Source of the DNA: Burkholderiales bacterium | Lineage (GTDB): Bacteria > Pseudomonadota > Gammaproteobacteria > Burkholderiales > Burkholderiaceae_C | Reading direction: 5' to 3' | Length of the DNA stretch: 64,000 nt | NCBI GenBank assembly: GCA_021414305.1 | Contig: JAIOOS010000015.1 | Span: 372,001 to 436,000 of the forward strand | In this document: piece by piece, positions 54,762 through 64,000 of the stretch | How positions within the stretch are numbered: the first letter of the stretch is position 1 | Layout of the letters: each line of letters begins with the position of its first letter | Notes under the pieces: generated by a model | Seen by the model: the letters and a program-made list of their open reading frames with translations, nothing else | Database searches by the model: none | What the model was told of the DNA's origin: nothing | Program-made: the position numbers and the translations under genes

Positions 54762-55904
54762 CTAGACGTCCGCCCACTGGCTCGGATCGTAGGACCGATC
54801 CGGTTCCACCTCGGTGACATAGGCGCTGTCGGGCACGTCGAGCGGCACCGAGAGGATCAGCGTCGTGCCGTGCGGCCCGCTCGAGAGATCGATCCAGCCG
54901 CCGACGGTGTTGGCGCGCTCGTGCAGGCCGCGGATGCCGAACGAGCGCGCCTTCGCCAGGTCTTCCTGGCTGAGGCCGCGGCCGTTGTCGCTGATCTCGA
55001 GCGAGAGCACGCCGCCCGCCATCGAGAGGTCGATCTGCACCCGCGTCGCATGCGCATGCTTGCTGATGTTGGTCAGCGCCTCCTGCGCGGTGCGGTACGC
55101 CACCAGCGGCACGCCCGGCGGCAGCTCGAGCGGCTTCTTCGGCAAGCGAATGGTGCAGACGACGCCCGCGCGGCGCTCGAAGCGCAGGGCGATCCAGTGC
55201 AGCGCCGCGGCCAGGCCCTGCTCGAGGATGGCGGGACGCAGGTTGTGCATGATCCGCTGGCTCGACTCGACCGCATGGCTCACCGTCTCGATCGCCGACT
55301 GCACCCGGGCGATCACCTGCGGTGCGCTCGAATGGCGGGCGATCCAGGCGAGGTCGAACTTGAGCGCGGTGAGCGAGCCGCCCACGTCGTCGTGGATCTC
55401 GCGCGCGATCGCCGCGCGCTCGAGCTCGACGCTGGTCTGCAAGTGCTGGGCGAGCTCGTGCAGGCGCTGCTTGGAGGCGACCAGGTCGCGGTCGGCCTTG
55501 ACCCGCGCGCGCCTGGTCTCGGCCGCGTCGACAGCGTGCAGGATCGCCGGCACCAGCCGCGCCAGGTGGTTCTTCTGCAGGTAGTCGCTGGCGCCGTGGC
55601 GCATCGCCTCGACCGCGGTGTCCTCGCCGATCTCGCCGGAGACGAGGATGAAGGGCACGTCGCGGGCATTCGCCTTGAGCAGCTCGAGCGCGACCAGGCC
55701 GCTGAAGCCCGGCATGTTGTAGTCGGAGATGACGATGTCCCAGGGCTCGTCGAGCGCCTCCAGGAACGCGACCTCCGACTCGACGCGCCGGGTGTGCGCC
55801 ATGATTCCGCCGCGCGCCAGGTGCGCCAGGAGGAGCTCGTGATCGAGCTCGGAATCCTCCAGGTGGAGCACCCGAAAGACACGATCCCTTGTCGCTGCCG
55901 GCAT
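54762..55904 (-). CDS. Cytoplasmic histidine kinase with N-terminal receiver domain
   Basis: A 380-residue protein without membrane helices. The N-terminal receiver (about 10-125) has the phospho-acceptor Asp61 in VISDYNMPG and Lys111 in LQKNH. A HisKA_3 domain follows with His171 in AREIHDDVGGSLTALKFDL, then a HATPase domain with the N box EALTNISKHAHA and the G box DNGRGL. The architecture means the kinase is itself switched by an unknown upstream phosphodonor. It is encoded immediately before its response regulator. Confidence 0.93.
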   Translation of the reverse strand: MPAATRDRVFRVLHLEDSELDHELLLAHLARGGIMAHTRRVESEVAFLEALDEPWDIVISDYNMPGFSGLVALELLKANARDVPFILVSGEIGEDTAVEAMRHGASDYLQKNHLARLVPAILHAVDAAETRRARVKADRDLVASKQRLHELAQHLQTSVELERAAIAREIHDDVGGSLTALKFDLAWIARHSSAPQVIARVQSAIETVSHAVESSQRIMHNLRPAILEQGLAAALHWIALRFERRAGVVCTIRLPKKPLELPPGVPLVAYRTAQEALTNISKHAHATRVQIDLSMAGGVLSLEISDNGRGLSQEDLAKARSFGIRGLHERANTVGGWIDLSSGPHGTTLILSVPLDVPDSAYVTEVEPDRSYDPSQWADV

Positions 55905-56016
55905 GGCGGCGAGTATGACGCGAGGACCTGCGCCTCGAAAGCGCGCGGCCCTGCCGGCCTACGCCAGGGTGACAAACCGCACGGCAGGCGGGGCCCAGGG
56001 CCCGCGTTAGCAGGCC

Positions 56017-58590
56017 CTAGACGTCGGCAGCCTGCCGCAGAGTCTGCACCACGGGCCGGGCGAGAACCTCGCGCAGGCCCCACCAGCCGGCCGCCAGGGC
56101 CAGCAGCGCGCCCGCCACGCCGCCGGCCAGCGGCACCAGCGGCGAGGGATTCCAGTTGAACTCGAACACGAAGCGCGCCAGCGCCCAGCTCACGGCGATC
56201 GCCGCGAGCGAGGCGAGCACGCCGGCGAGCGCGCCGACACCCAGCAGTTCGGCACGCTGCACCTGCGCGAGCAGCCGGCTGCTCGCGCCGAGGGCACGCA
56301 TCACCGCGAACTCGCGGGCCCGCGCCTCGCGGGTCGCGCTGACCGCGGCGAACAGCACCACCAGGCCGGCGGCGAGGGTGAAGCCGAACAGGAACTCGAC
56401 CGCCCGCACGACCTGGTCGAGCACGCCCTGGATCTGGGCGATCGAGGCCGAGACGTCGATCGAGGTGATGTTCGGGAAGTCGCGGCTGACCCCGTTGTCG
56501 AAGCCCGGCGTCTCGGGCGCGCGGAAGGCAGCGATGTAGCTGACCGGCGCGTCCGGGACCGAAGCGGTCGGGAACAGGACGAAGAAGTTGACGCGCATCG
56601 ACGACCAGTCGACCTTGCGCAGGCTGGTGATCCTGCCCTCGACGGCAACGCCGCCCATGTCGAAGCGCAGCGTGTCGCCGAGCTTGAGGCCCAAGGTCGT
56701 CGCCAGCCCCTCCTCTACGCTCAGGGCGTTGCTCTCGTTCGCCGTCCACTTGCCCGCGGCGATGGTGTTGTGCTGCGGCAGCTCGGTGCTGTGGCTGAGG
56801 TTGAACTCGCGGTCGACCAGGCGGCGGGCGCGGTCGTCGGCGAACTGCTCGGGCAGGACCGGCTTGCCGTCGATGGCGACGAGCCGGCCGCGGATCATCG
56901 GGAACCAGTCGTAGCGCGCCACGCCCGCATCCTTCAGCTTCTGCCTGAACGCATCGGCCTGCGGCGGCTGCACGTTGATGACGAAGCGGTTCGGCGCGTC
57001 CTTCGGCGTGGCCTGGCGCCAGCTCGAGATCAGGTCGGTGCGCAGCAGCACCAGCAACACGAGCGCGAGCAGGCCGACAGCGAGCGCCGAAACCTGGAGC
57101 ACGGCGAAGGCCGGCCGGGCCGCGATCTGCCGGGTGGCGAGCACCAGCCAGCGCGGCGCGCCGGCCTCGGGCACCGAGCGGCGCAGCACCACCAGCGCCA
57201 GCCAGGAGAGCAGCGCGAACACCAGCACCGCGCCGGCGAAGCCGCCGACGGCGATCAGGCCGAGCTTGAGGTCACTCGCAACCGCCAGCAGCAGCGCGGC
57301 GAAGCCGAGCGTGCCGGCGGCGAGCACGGCGATCGACGCCGGCTTGAGCCCGCCGACGTCACGCCGGATCACGCGCAGCGGCGGCACCCGCGCGAGCTGC
57401 AGCACCGGCGGCAGGCCGAAGCCGAACAGCAGCGTGAAGCCGACGCCGGCGCCGAACAGGGCCGGCCAGGCGCTCGGAGGCGGCAGCGTCGCGTCGACCA
57501 GTCCGGCGAGGAACCAGATGAAGACGTAGTGCACGGCGAAGCCGAGCACGAGGCCGACCGCGCTTGCCAGCAGACCGATGAGCGCGAACTCGATGAAGTA
57601 CTGCAGGGCGATCGTGCGCTGTGGCAGGCCGAGCACCCGCAGCATCGCGCAGTCGTCGAGGTGCCGGCTGGCGAAGTCGCGCGAAGCGATCGCCACCGCC
57701 ACCGCCGCCAGCAAGGCGGCGAGCAGGGCGACGAGGTTGAGGAATTTCTCGGCCCGGTCGAGCGTCTGCCGCATCTCCGGCCGGCCGCTGGCGAGCGACT
57801 CGATGCGCAGGCCGCGCAGCGCCTTCGCCTTCACCTCGGCCTCCGCCCAGGCGACGAACTCGGCGACCTTGGCATCGCTGCCGTTCATGGCCGCCACCGC
57901 CAGCCGGTAGGTGACGCGGCTGGCCGGCTGGACCAGGCCGGTGGCGTCGAGGTCGGCCACGTTGAGCATCACCCGCGGCGCGAAGCTGGCGAAGCCGGCG
58001 CCACGGTCGGGCTCGATCAGGATCACGTTGGCCACGGTCAGCGTCGCGTCGCCGAGCAGCAGCGGATCGCCGATCTGCAGGCCGAGTGAATCGAGCACCG
58101 CGGCGTCGACCCAGGCGGTGCCAGGCGCCGGCGCCTTCGCCAGGTCCGCGGTCTTCGCGCCGGTGGTGGGGCGCAGCTTGAGCTTGCCGCGCAGCGGATA
58201 GGCGTCGCTCACCGCCTTGACGCTGACCAGGCGGGTCGCGCCGCCCTTGCCGTCGGGCGCGCGGCCCATGCTCGGAAAATTGGCGGTGGTCGCCGTCGCC
58301 AGGCCGAGGGCGCGGGCCTTGGCCTCGAAAGCTGGCGGCGCCGGCAGGTCGCTGGCGACGATGGCGTCGCCGCCGAGCAGTTGCCGGGCGTCGCGGGCCA
58401 GGCCGCCGTTGATGCGGTCGGCGAAGAAGCCGACCGCGGTCAGGGCGCCGACCGCCAGCGTCACGGCCACCACCAGAAGGCGCAGCTCGCCGGCGCGGAA
58501 GTCGCGCAGGAGCTGGCGCCAGCCGAGTTGCCATGCGGAGGGCTTGCGCGGTGCGGCGGGAGCTTCGAGCGTCTGCGAATCGTCGGTCAT
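56017..58590 (-). CDS. Large FtsX-like ABC permease (YbbP-type)
   Basis: An 857-residue protein with two FtsX/MacB domains. There are membrane segments at about 38-56, 270-295, 320-350, 365-390, 425-445, 455-475, 495-520, and three near the C-terminus (about 735-755, 785-810, 820-842). The large periplasmic region in between is beta-rich. YbbP-type permeases are used with a YbbA-like ATPase in envelope or lipoprotein processing; no such ATPase is adjacent here. Confidence 0.9.
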   Translation of the reverse strand: MTDDSQTLEAPAAPRKPSAWQLGWRQLLRDFRAGELRLLVVAVTLAVGALTAVGFFADRINGGLARDARQLLGGDAIVASDLPAPPAFEAKARALGLATATTANFPSMGRAPDGKGGATRLVSVKAVSDAYPLRGKLKLRPTTGAKTADLAKAPAPGTAWVDAAVLDSLGLQIGDPLLLGDATLTVANVILIEPDRGAGFASFAPRVMLNVADLDATGLVQPASRVTYRLAVAAMNGSDAKVAEFVAWAEAEVKAKALRGLRIESLASGRPEMRQTLDRAEKFLNLVALLAALLAAVAVAIASRDFASRHLDDCAMLRVLGLPQRTIALQYFIEFALIGLLASAVGLVLGFAVHYVFIWFLAGLVDATLPPPSAWPALFGAGVGFTLLFGFGLPPVLQLARVPPLRVIRRDVGGLKPASIAVLAAGTLGFAALLLAVASDLKLGLIAVGGFAGAVLVFALLSWLALVVLRRSVPEAGAPRWLVLATRQIAARPAFAVLQVSALAVGLLALVLLVLLRTDLISSWRQATPKDAPNRFVINVQPPQADAFRQKLKDAGVARYDWFPMIRGRLVAIDGKPVLPEQFADDRARRLVDREFNLSHSTELPQHNTIAAGKWTANESNALSVEEGLATTLGLKLGDTLRFDMGGVAVEGRITSLRKVDWSSMRVNFFVLFPTASVPDAPVSYIAAFRAPETPGFDNGVSRDFPNITSIDVSASIAQIQGVLDQVVRAVEFLFGFTLAAGLVVLFAAVSATREARAREFAVMRALGASSRLLAQVQRAELLGVGALAGVLASLAAIAVSWALARFVFEFNWNPSPLVPLAGGVAGALLALAAGWWGLREVLARPVVQTLRQAADV

Positions 58591-58675
58591 GAGGGGTGGA
58601 AGTTACACGACTCGCGAACGCTGCGTGCAGCCGGGTTGAATGCCGGCGCGCCTCGTCGGTGCTTCAATCGACACC

Positions 58676-59536
58676 ATGAACACTCTCCTGCCCCCGATCT
58701 TCGTCTCGCACGGCTCGCCCATGATCGCCCTCGAGCCCGGCGAGGCGGGCGCCTTCATGCAGCGGCTCGGCCCGGCGATCGACGCCACGTTCGGCCGGCC
58801 GAAGGCGATCGTCAGCGTCTCGGCGCACACCGCGGCGCGGGTGCCCGTCGTCCTCGCCGCCGCCCGCCACGAGGCGATCTACGACTTCGGCAATTTCGAT
58901 CGGCGCCTCAACGAGATGCGCTACGACGCGCCGGGCGACCCTGCCCTCGCGGTCCGGATGCTGGCACTTCTGCAAGCCGCCGGCATTCCCGCGCAGAAGG
59001 TCGACGAAGGCGGCCTCGACCACGGCGCGTGGACCGCGCTGCGCTACATCTACCCCGACGCGGGCATTCCGGTCGTGCCGCTCGCCTTCGTGCCGAGCGA
59101 CCCGCCGGCCAGGCAGTTCGCGCTCGGCGCGGCGCTCGCCTCGCTCGCCGGCGAAGGCGTGCTCGTTCTCGGCAGCGGCAGCATCACCCACAACCTGCGC
59201 CGCGTCTTCAGCGGCGGCGGCCTGCATCCCGACAAGGCGCGGCCGGAGATCCCGGAGAGCGCCGCCTTCCGTCGCTGGATCGCCGATCGCGCCGGCGCTC
59301 GCGACTGGGACGCCCTCTTCGCCTACCGCGCCCGCGCGCCGCATGCGGTCGACATGCATCCGACCGACGAGCACCTGCTGCCCTGGTACGTGGCCGCCGG
59401 CGCCGGCGGCCGCGACCAGCCGCCGGTGCGCCTGCACGAGAGCGTGACCATGGGCAGCCTCGGCATGGACGCCTACGCCTTCGGCGCGAGCGCCCCGCGC
59501 CTGGCCGAGGCGCTGGCCCCGGCCGAAGCTACATGA
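58676..59536 (+). CDS. Class III extradiol (DODA-type) dioxygenase
   Basis: A 286-residue LigB-superfamily protein. Metal or active-site motifs are FVSHGSPM, VSAHTA, DHGAWTALRYIYPDA, GSGSITHNL and HPTDEHLLPW, characteristic of the YgiD/DODA family that opens 4,5-bonds in catechol-type substrates using Zn or Fe. ATG 58676 is used for homology; an upstream ATG at 58640 is possible. It overlaps the end of the convergent dctM by 8 bp. Confidence 0.9.
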   Translation: MNTLLPPIFVSHGSPMIALEPGEAGAFMQRLGPAIDATFGRPKAIVSVSAHTAARVPVVLAAARHEAIYDFGNFDRRLNEMRYDAPGDPALAVRMLALLQAAGIPAQKVDEGGLDHGAWTALRYIYPDAGIPVVPLAFVPSDPPARQFALGAALASLAGEGVLVLGSGSITHNLRRVFSGGGLHPDKARPEIPESAAFRRWIADRAGARDWDALFAYRARAPHAVDMHPTDEHLLPWYVAAGAGGRDQPPVRLHESVTMGSLGMDAYAFGASAPRLAEALAPAEAT

Positions 59537-60923
59537 ACATGCGCGGCACCCAGAGCACGATCGCCGGCACGTAGGTCAGGATCGCCAGGCTCACGAGCAG
59601 CGGCACCAGCCACGGCAGGATCGCCATCGTCGTGCGCTCGAACGAGAGCCCGGCGACGCGCGCCAGCACGAAGAGCACCATGCCCATCGGCGGATGGAGC
59701 AGGCCGATCATCAGGTTGAGCACCATCACCAGGCCGAAGTGGACCGGGTCGACGCCGAGCTGGGAGGCGATCGGCAGCAGGATGGGCACGAGGATCGTGA
59801 TCGCCGCCGTCGGCTCGAGAAAGCAGCCGACGAACAGCATCAGCAGGTTGGCCAGCAGCAGGAAGACCCAGGCCTCCTTGGTGAAGGCGAGCACCCACGA
59901 GGCGATGGCGGCGGTGACGCCGGTGGCGGTGAGCATCCAGCCGAAGATCGACGCCGCGGCGACGATGAACAGCACCGTGCTCGTGGTCTCGACGGTGTCG
60001 AGGCAGACCTTGACGAACATCCGCCAGCTGAGGGTCTTGTACCAGGCGAACCCGAGGATCATCGCCCACACGCAGGCGGCGATCGCGCCCTCGGTGGGGG
60101 TGAAGAGGCCGGTCGTCATGCCGCCGATCAGGAGCACCGGCGTCATGATCGGCAGCAGCGCCTCGAAGCGGAAGATCCGGTCGAGGACGAACAGCAGGCC
60201 GAGACCGACGAAGACCGAGATCTGCGGCGGCGCGTTGAACTTCTGCACCACCGCCCAGAGCAGCAGCGGCCAGAGGATCACCACCGCCAGCTCCGACATC
60301 GCCTTGAAGAAGCGCGTGCTCGAGAACTTGACGTCCGAGCCCCACTTGTTCTTGTGCGCGTAGTAGGCGACGGTGAGCATCATCAGGATCGCCATCAGCG
60401 CGCCCGGCAGGATGCCGGCGAGGAACAGCGCGCCGACGGAGACGTTGGCCATCATCCCGTAGATCACGAACGGCAGGCTCGGCGGGATGATCGGGCCGAG
60501 CGTCGCCGAGGCCGCGGTCACGCCGACCGCGAACTCGGTCGGATAGCCGTGCTCCTTCATCGCCTTGATCTCGATCGTGCCCAGGCCGGCGGCGTCGGCG
60601 ATGGCGGTGCCGCTCATGCCGGCGAAGATCACCGAGCCGAGCACGTTGACGTGGCCCAGGCCGCCCTTCAGCCAGCCGACGAGGGCGAGGGCGAAGTTGT
60701 AGATCCGGGTGGTGATGCCGGCGTTGTTCATCAGGTTGCCGGCGAGGATGAAGAACGGCACCGCGAGCAGCGGGAAGCTGTCGATGCCGCTCACCATCCG
60801 GTGGATCACCACGAACGGCGGCAGGTTGCCGCTGAGCAGCACGTACACCAGCGAAGCGCCGGCCATGGCGATCGCCACGGGCAGGCCGCTGCTCATGAAG
60901 AGCAGGAAGATGATCTTCAGCAT
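59529..60923 (-). CDS. TRAP transporter large permease, DctM family
   Basis: A 464-residue transporter subunit with about 12 membrane helices. Typical motifs are GTAIADAAGLGTIEIKAMKEHGY, GPIIPPSLPFVIYG, and LEPTAAITILVPILLPIASQLGVDPVHFGLVMVLNLMIGLLHPPMGMVLFV in pieces. It is 16 bp downstream of the small permease and is the last gene of a dctP-dctQ-dctM operon. Confidence 0.95.
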   Translation of the reverse strand: MLKIIFLLFMSSGLPVAIAMAGASLVYVLLSGNLPPFVVIHRMVSGIDSFPLLAVPFFILAGNLMNNAGITTRIYNFALALVGWLKGGLGHVNVLGSVIFAGMSGTAIADAAGLGTIEIKAMKEHGYPTEFAVGVTAASATLGPIIPPSLPFVIYGMMANVSVGALFLAGILPGALMAILMMLTVAYYAHKNKWGSDVKFSSTRFFKAMSELAVVILWPLLLWAVVQKFNAPPQISVFVGLGLLFVLDRIFRFEALLPIMTPVLLIGGMTTGLFTPTEGAIAACVWAMILGFAWYKTLSWRMFVKVCLDTVETTSTVLFIVAAASIFGWMLTATGVTAAIASWVLAFTKEAWVFLLLANLLMLFVGCFLEPTAAITILVPILLPIASQLGVDPVHFGLVMVLNLMIGLLHPPMGMVLFVLARVAGLSFERTTMAILPWLVPLLVSLAILTYVPAIVLWVPRMFM

Positions 60924-60939
60924 GGGATGGTGGGGGCCT

Positions 60940-61497
60940 TCAGCGGTCGGCGAGCGTGGTCATCGGTCGCTCGAGCACGCTCCAGCCGCGCCGCCAGTGC
61001 AGCCGCGCCACCTGGATGGAGCGGTAGGTCATGGCGACGAAGCCGAACAGGACGACGCCGTAGACGATGTTCATCGGCGCATCGACGATCGTCATCCGCG
61101 TCGAGCCGCCGAGCTTGGCCATCATCTGGCCCGTCAGCACGACGGCGGCGGCAAAGAAGGCGATCCGCAGCGCGTCGACGAGGCGCGACATCCAGCGCCC
61201 CACGGCCGGGGGCATGAAGCGGTAGAAGAAGTCGACCTGGATGGCCGCGTTCTTCGCCACGCCGATGACGACGCCGACGAAGACAACGCCGATCAGCATG
61301 TAGCGGGCGACCTCCTCGGTCCACGCCGCCGAGTCGTTCAACACGTAGCGCGTGACGAACTGGTAGAAGACCGTGAGGCCGAGCAGCCAGAAGATGCCGA
61401 GGGCCACCCAGCCCTCGGCGATCGTTCCCGACAGGTCGACCGCTTCGTCCTCGACGTGGAAGTGACCTTCCTCGTCGATGATCCTTTCGTCGCTCAT
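60940..61497 (-). CDS. TRAP transporter small permease, DctQ family
   Basis: A 185-residue protein with four predicted membrane helices (about 33-52, 70-95, 114-136, 148-166) and a long acidic N-terminus (DERIIDEEGHFHVEDEAVD). It is the DctQ subunit of the second TRAP system, between the binding protein (19 bp upstream) and the large permease. Confidence 0.9.
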   Translation of the reverse strand: MSDERIIDEEGHFHVEDEAVDLSGTIAEGWVALGIFWLLGLTVFYQFVTRYVLNDSAAWTEEVARYMLIGVVFVGVVIGVAKNAAIQVDFFYRFMPPAVGRWMSRLVDALRIAFFAAAVVLTGQMMAKLGGSTRMTIVDAPMNIVYGVVLFGFVAMTYRSIQVARLHWRRGWSVLERPMTTLADR

Positions 61498-61516
61498 CGC
61501 GGCGGCGCCGGTGGCG

Positions 61517-62512
61517 CTACTTGATGTTGACGATGCGGTCGTAGTCCTGCTGCCGGTAGCCCTGGTCGGTGGGCTTGGTCGTCTTCAGCACCGCCTCGCG
61601 GAAGGCGTTCTTGTCGACGACGATGACGTTGTTGCCCTTCTTCTTGAACTCGTCGACCAGGCGCAGCTCGGAGGCGGCGATCTCGCGGCCGGCCTTGTCG
61701 CCCGCCTCTTCCATCACCTCGGTGAAGATCTTCTTGTCCTCGGCCGAGAGCTTGGCCCAGGTCTGCCCCGAAACCACCGTCAGCAGCGAGTCGATGATGT
61801 GGCCGGTGAGGGAGATGTTCTTCTGCACCTCGTAGAACTTCTTCGCCTCGATCGTCGGCAGCGGATTTTCCTGTGCGTCGACCGTGCCGTTCTGCAGCGC
61901 CAGGTAGACCTCGGCGAAGGCGATCGGCGTCGGGTTGGCGCCCAGCGACTTCGGGAACGCGATGTAGGCCGGCGCATCCGGCACCCGGATCTTCAGGCCC
62001 TTCATGTCCTCGGGCTTGGTGATCGGCCGGGCGGCGGCGGAGGTCACGTGGCGGGCGCCGTAGTAGGTGAGCGCGGTGACGTGGTTGCCGCTCTTCTCGT
62101 CGTAACCCTTGGTCAGCTCCTTGAAGACGTCGCTCTTGCCGTACTTCAGCATGTGGTCCGCGTCGCGGAAGATGAACGGGAAGTACGTCACCGCCAGCGG
62201 CGGGTAGGTCCGGCCGGCGAAGCTGGCGCCGGTGAGGATGATGTCGACCGTGCCGAGCGTCAGGCCCTGGTTGATGTCGGACTCCTTGCCCAGGCTGGAG
62301 GCCGGAAACACCTGCACCTCATAGCGGCCGTTGGTGCGCTTCTTGATCTCGTCGCCGGCCCAGACCGACCACTTGTGGTAAGGCTCCGAGACCTCGTAGA
62401 CGTGCGCCCACTTGAGCTTGGTCTGCGCCTGCGCGCTGCCGAGCGGCGCGAAGGCGCCCGCGACGACGGCGCAGGCGGCGATCGCCCGGAGGGCGGTTCT
62501 CTTGGTGATCAT
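61517..62512 (-). CDS. TRAP transporter solute-binding protein, DctP family
   Basis: A 331-residue periplasmic binding protein with a signal peptide (LRAIAACAVVAGAFAPLGSAQAQ). The fold is shown by KLKWAHVYEVSEPYHKWSVWAGDEIKKRT, the Arg motif MKGLKIRVPDAPAY and QNGTVDAQENPLPTIEAKKFYEVQKNISLTGH in pieces. GGGAG 7 bp before ATG 62512 sets the start; an in-frame ATG at 62524 lies in front of the Shine-Dalgarno. It probably binds a C4-dicarboxylate or sugar acid. Confidence 0.93.
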   Translation of the reverse strand: MITKRTALRAIAACAVVAGAFAPLGSAQAQTKLKWAHVYEVSEPYHKWSVWAGDEIKKRTNGRYEVQVFPASSLGKESDINQGLTLGTVDIILTGASFAGRTYPPLAVTYFPFIFRDADHMLKYGKSDVFKELTKGYDEKSGNHVTALTYYGARHVTSAAARPITKPEDMKGLKIRVPDAPAYIAFPKSLGANPTPIAFAEVYLALQNGTVDAQENPLPTIEAKKFYEVQKNISLTGHIIDSLLTVVSGQTWAKLSAEDKKIFTEVMEEAGDKAGREIAASELRLVDEFKKKGNNVIVVDKNAFREAVLKTTKPTDQGYRQQDYDRIVNIK

Positions 62513-62624
62513 CGTGTCTCCCATGGATAAGGCTCTGGCCGGAAAGGCTCGCCGGGGAAGGTAGGGCCGACGGGCCGGCCGGGCAACGGGCGAAACCCTG
62601 CTTGCGCCGGGCGACCGGCCCGCC

Positions 62625-63734
62625 TCAGCGCGCCTTCGGCACCGTGCCGACCACGCCCTCGACGAACCAGTCCATCGCCTTGATCTGCGCGTCGTCGAGG
62701 GCGCCGCTCGCCAGCCGCGAGGCGCCGGCGTTGTCGACCAGCGGCGCGGCGAAGGGCTTCAGCGTGCCGGCGACGATCGCCGCGCGCCGTGCCTGCACGC
62801 CCGAGCGCGCGGCCGCGGGCAGCTTCGGATCGACCGCGGCGATGTCGACCATGCCGCTGGCGATGCCGCCCCAGGTCGGCTCGTTCTTCCAGGAACCCGC
62901 CAGCACGCTCTCGGCGACCCGCGTGTAGAAGCCGCCCCAGCGGTGCTCGATCGCGGCGAGCTGGGCATCGGGCGCGAACGCGCGCATGTCGCTCGGGTAG
63001 GGCACGACCCGCACGCCCTTGGCCTTGAAGTTGGCCTGCGCCGTCTGCGCCACGGCGGGCGAACCGCTGTGGTGGGTGAGCACGTCGGCGCCCTGGTCGA
63101 TCAGCGCCTGTGCCGCCTCGCGCTCGCGGGCCGGGTCGAACCAGGTGTTGAGCCAGAGCACGCGCACCTGTGCCTTCGGGTTGACGGCGCGCATGCCGAG
63201 CGTGAAGGCGTTGATGCCCTGCACCACCTCGGGAACCGGAAAGCCGGCGACGTAGCCGGCCACGCCGCTGCGGCTCGCCTGCCCGGCCAGCCAGCCCGCG
63301 AGCCAGCGCGCCTCGTAGTAGCGGGCGTCGTAGGTGGCGAGGTTGGGCGCGCCCTTGTAGCCGCCGGCGTGCTCGAACTTCGCCGCCGGGAACTCGGCGG
63401 CGACGCGCAGCGCCGGGTCGAGGTAGCCGAAGCTGGTGGCGAACACGAGCTTCGCGCCCTGCGCGGCGACCAGGTCGCGCATCACCCGCTCCGAGTCAGC
63501 GCCTTCGGCGACCGCCTCGACGAACACCGTCTTCACCCGCGGCCCGAGCGCGCGTTCGAGCTCGCGCCGGCCGAGCTCGTGCTGCCAGGTCCAGCCGGCC
63601 TCGCCGATCGGGCTGACGTAGACGAAGCCGACGACCAGCGGCGGATCGGCGGCGTGGGCCGGCAAGGGGGAGGCGACGAGCGCCGGGATCGCGAGCAGCG
63701 CCAACGCGCTGCCGCGGATGAGGTTTTTCAACAT
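62625..63734 (-). CDS. BMP-family (purine nucleoside-type) solute-binding protein
   Basis: A 369-residue protein with a signal peptide (LIRGSALALLAIPALVASPLPAHAA). The BMP/Med family features are VVGFVYVSPIGEAGWTWQHE, AGYKGAPNLATYDARYYEARWLAG, and DVLTHHSGSPAVAQTAQANF. Such proteins feed nucleosides into ABC permeases, but none is next to it. GAGG 7 bp upstream supports ATG 63734. The TRAP operon begins 112 bp downstream. Confidence 0.9.
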   Translation of the reverse strand: MLKNLIRGSALALLAIPALVASPLPAHAADPPLVVGFVYVSPIGEAGWTWQHELGRRELERALGPRVKTVFVEAVAEGADSERVMRDLVAAQGAKLVFATSFGYLDPALRVAAEFPAAKFEHAGGYKGAPNLATYDARYYEARWLAGWLAGQASRSGVAGYVAGFPVPEVVQGINAFTLGMRAVNPKAQVRVLWLNTWFDPAREREAAQALIDQGADVLTHHSGSPAVAQTAQANFKAKGVRVVPYPSDMRAFAPDAQLAAIEHRWGGFYTRVAESVLAGSWKNEPTWGGIASGMVDIAAVDPKLPAAARSGVQARRAAIVAGTLKPFAAPLVDNAGASRLASGALDDAQIKAMDWFVEGVVGTVPKAR

Positions 63735-63817
63735 GGTTGACCTCGACATGGCCCCTGGAGGGAAGCGCCGGCCGCGGGGGCACGCGGCCGGCGAGGGCAT
63801 TTTCGCAGGACTCGTCG

Positions 63818-64000
63818 TTAGCGCGCCCAGCAGACGATCGCCACGGCGCCGCCGATCGCGATCGCATCCTCGATCAGCGCCGCGGGCAGGTCGCGGCCGA
63901 GAGCCTGCGCCAGCCTCGCCCGCGCCGCCGCGCCGCCGAGCGTGCCGATCACCGCGCCGATCACGCCGGCAACGAGACCGAGCACGAGCTGGCCGCCGGG
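63818..64000 (-). CDS. C-terminal part of a DUF4126-like small membrane protein
   Basis: The gene runs in from the right edge. The visible 60 residues end with LGLVAGVIGAVIGTLGGAAARARL, then RDLPAALIEDAIAIGGAVAIV and CWAR. They hold two hydrophobic segments and the LPAALIEDAIAIGG motif found at the end of DUF4126 proteins. The family is uncharacterised. The N-terminal half lies outside the window. Confidence 0.6.
   Translation of the reverse strand, partial: PGGQLVLGLVAGVIGAVIGTLGGAAARARLAQALGRDLPAALIEDAIAIGGAVAIVCWAR

Overview
The window is GC-rich, densely coding chromosomal DNA with the gene content of a betaproteobacterium, most likely a Burkholderiales relative (Rubrivivax/Leptothrix/Comamonadaceae-like; genus not assignable). 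Reasons: PHB-type phaB, glyA-nrdR followed by a minor-pilin operon and ribD-ribE-ribBA-ribH-nusB, a RibBA with a degenerate cyclohydrolase II half, DUF3047, TRAP transporters and NitT/TauT ABC systems. No rRNA, tRNA, CRISPR array, transposase or integrase was seen.

Layout. 1-3528: end of an ECF sigma factor, a leaderless HtrA-like protease, phaB and a phasin-like protein. 3562-8191: ubiD (minus), a lytic transglycosylase, a ZTP (pfl) riboswitch in front of glyA, and nrdR. 8325-12604: five minor pilin genes (fimT/gspH, pilE-like, pilW, pilX, pilV). 12626-16573: riboflavin biosynthesis plus nusB. 16698-21390: a membrane Ser/Thr kinase with a TPR lipoprotein, then ybgC-tolQ-tolR-tolA without tolB/pal. 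21407-31005: on the minus strand a Popeye-like cyclic-nucleotide protein, a DUF3047 protein, a fused 5-oxoprolinase/hydantoinase carrying two in-frame palindromic repeat insertions, an Asp/Glu racemase-family protein and a MarR-like regulator. Divergent from these is a TRAP transporter whose promoter contains a perfect dyad. 31157-33742: a large GspE/PilB-type ATPase with tandem MshEN domains.

33976-40289 is a divergon: DUF1330, iron-dependent alcohol dehydrogenase/maleylacetate reductase-like and LysR genes on the minus strand, and a NitT/TauT-type ABC importer on the plus strand. After about 0.6 kb without a convincing gene, 40909-51402 looks like an accessory stress island: CopD-like, ExoD, TerC, NhaR, two paralogous TerB-like proteins, metallophosphoesterase, lipid kinase, DUF3616, a short ribosome-hibernation factor, Bax-inhibitor-1/YccA, a TFIIB-type zinc ribbon, a relic of a DJ-1/PfpI gene and a DksA-like protein without zinc cysteines. 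I regard it as the best candidate for an undescribed system.

51759-64000 returns to ordinary content: an orphan Tat-exported family-5 solute-binding protein, a small secreted protein, a receiver-histidine kinase with a NarL-type regulator, a large FtsX-like permease, an extradiol (DODA-type) dioxygenase, a second TRAP system, a BMP-family binding protein and the end of a DUF4126-like membrane protein. All assignments come from reading the translated sequence; no database search was run.
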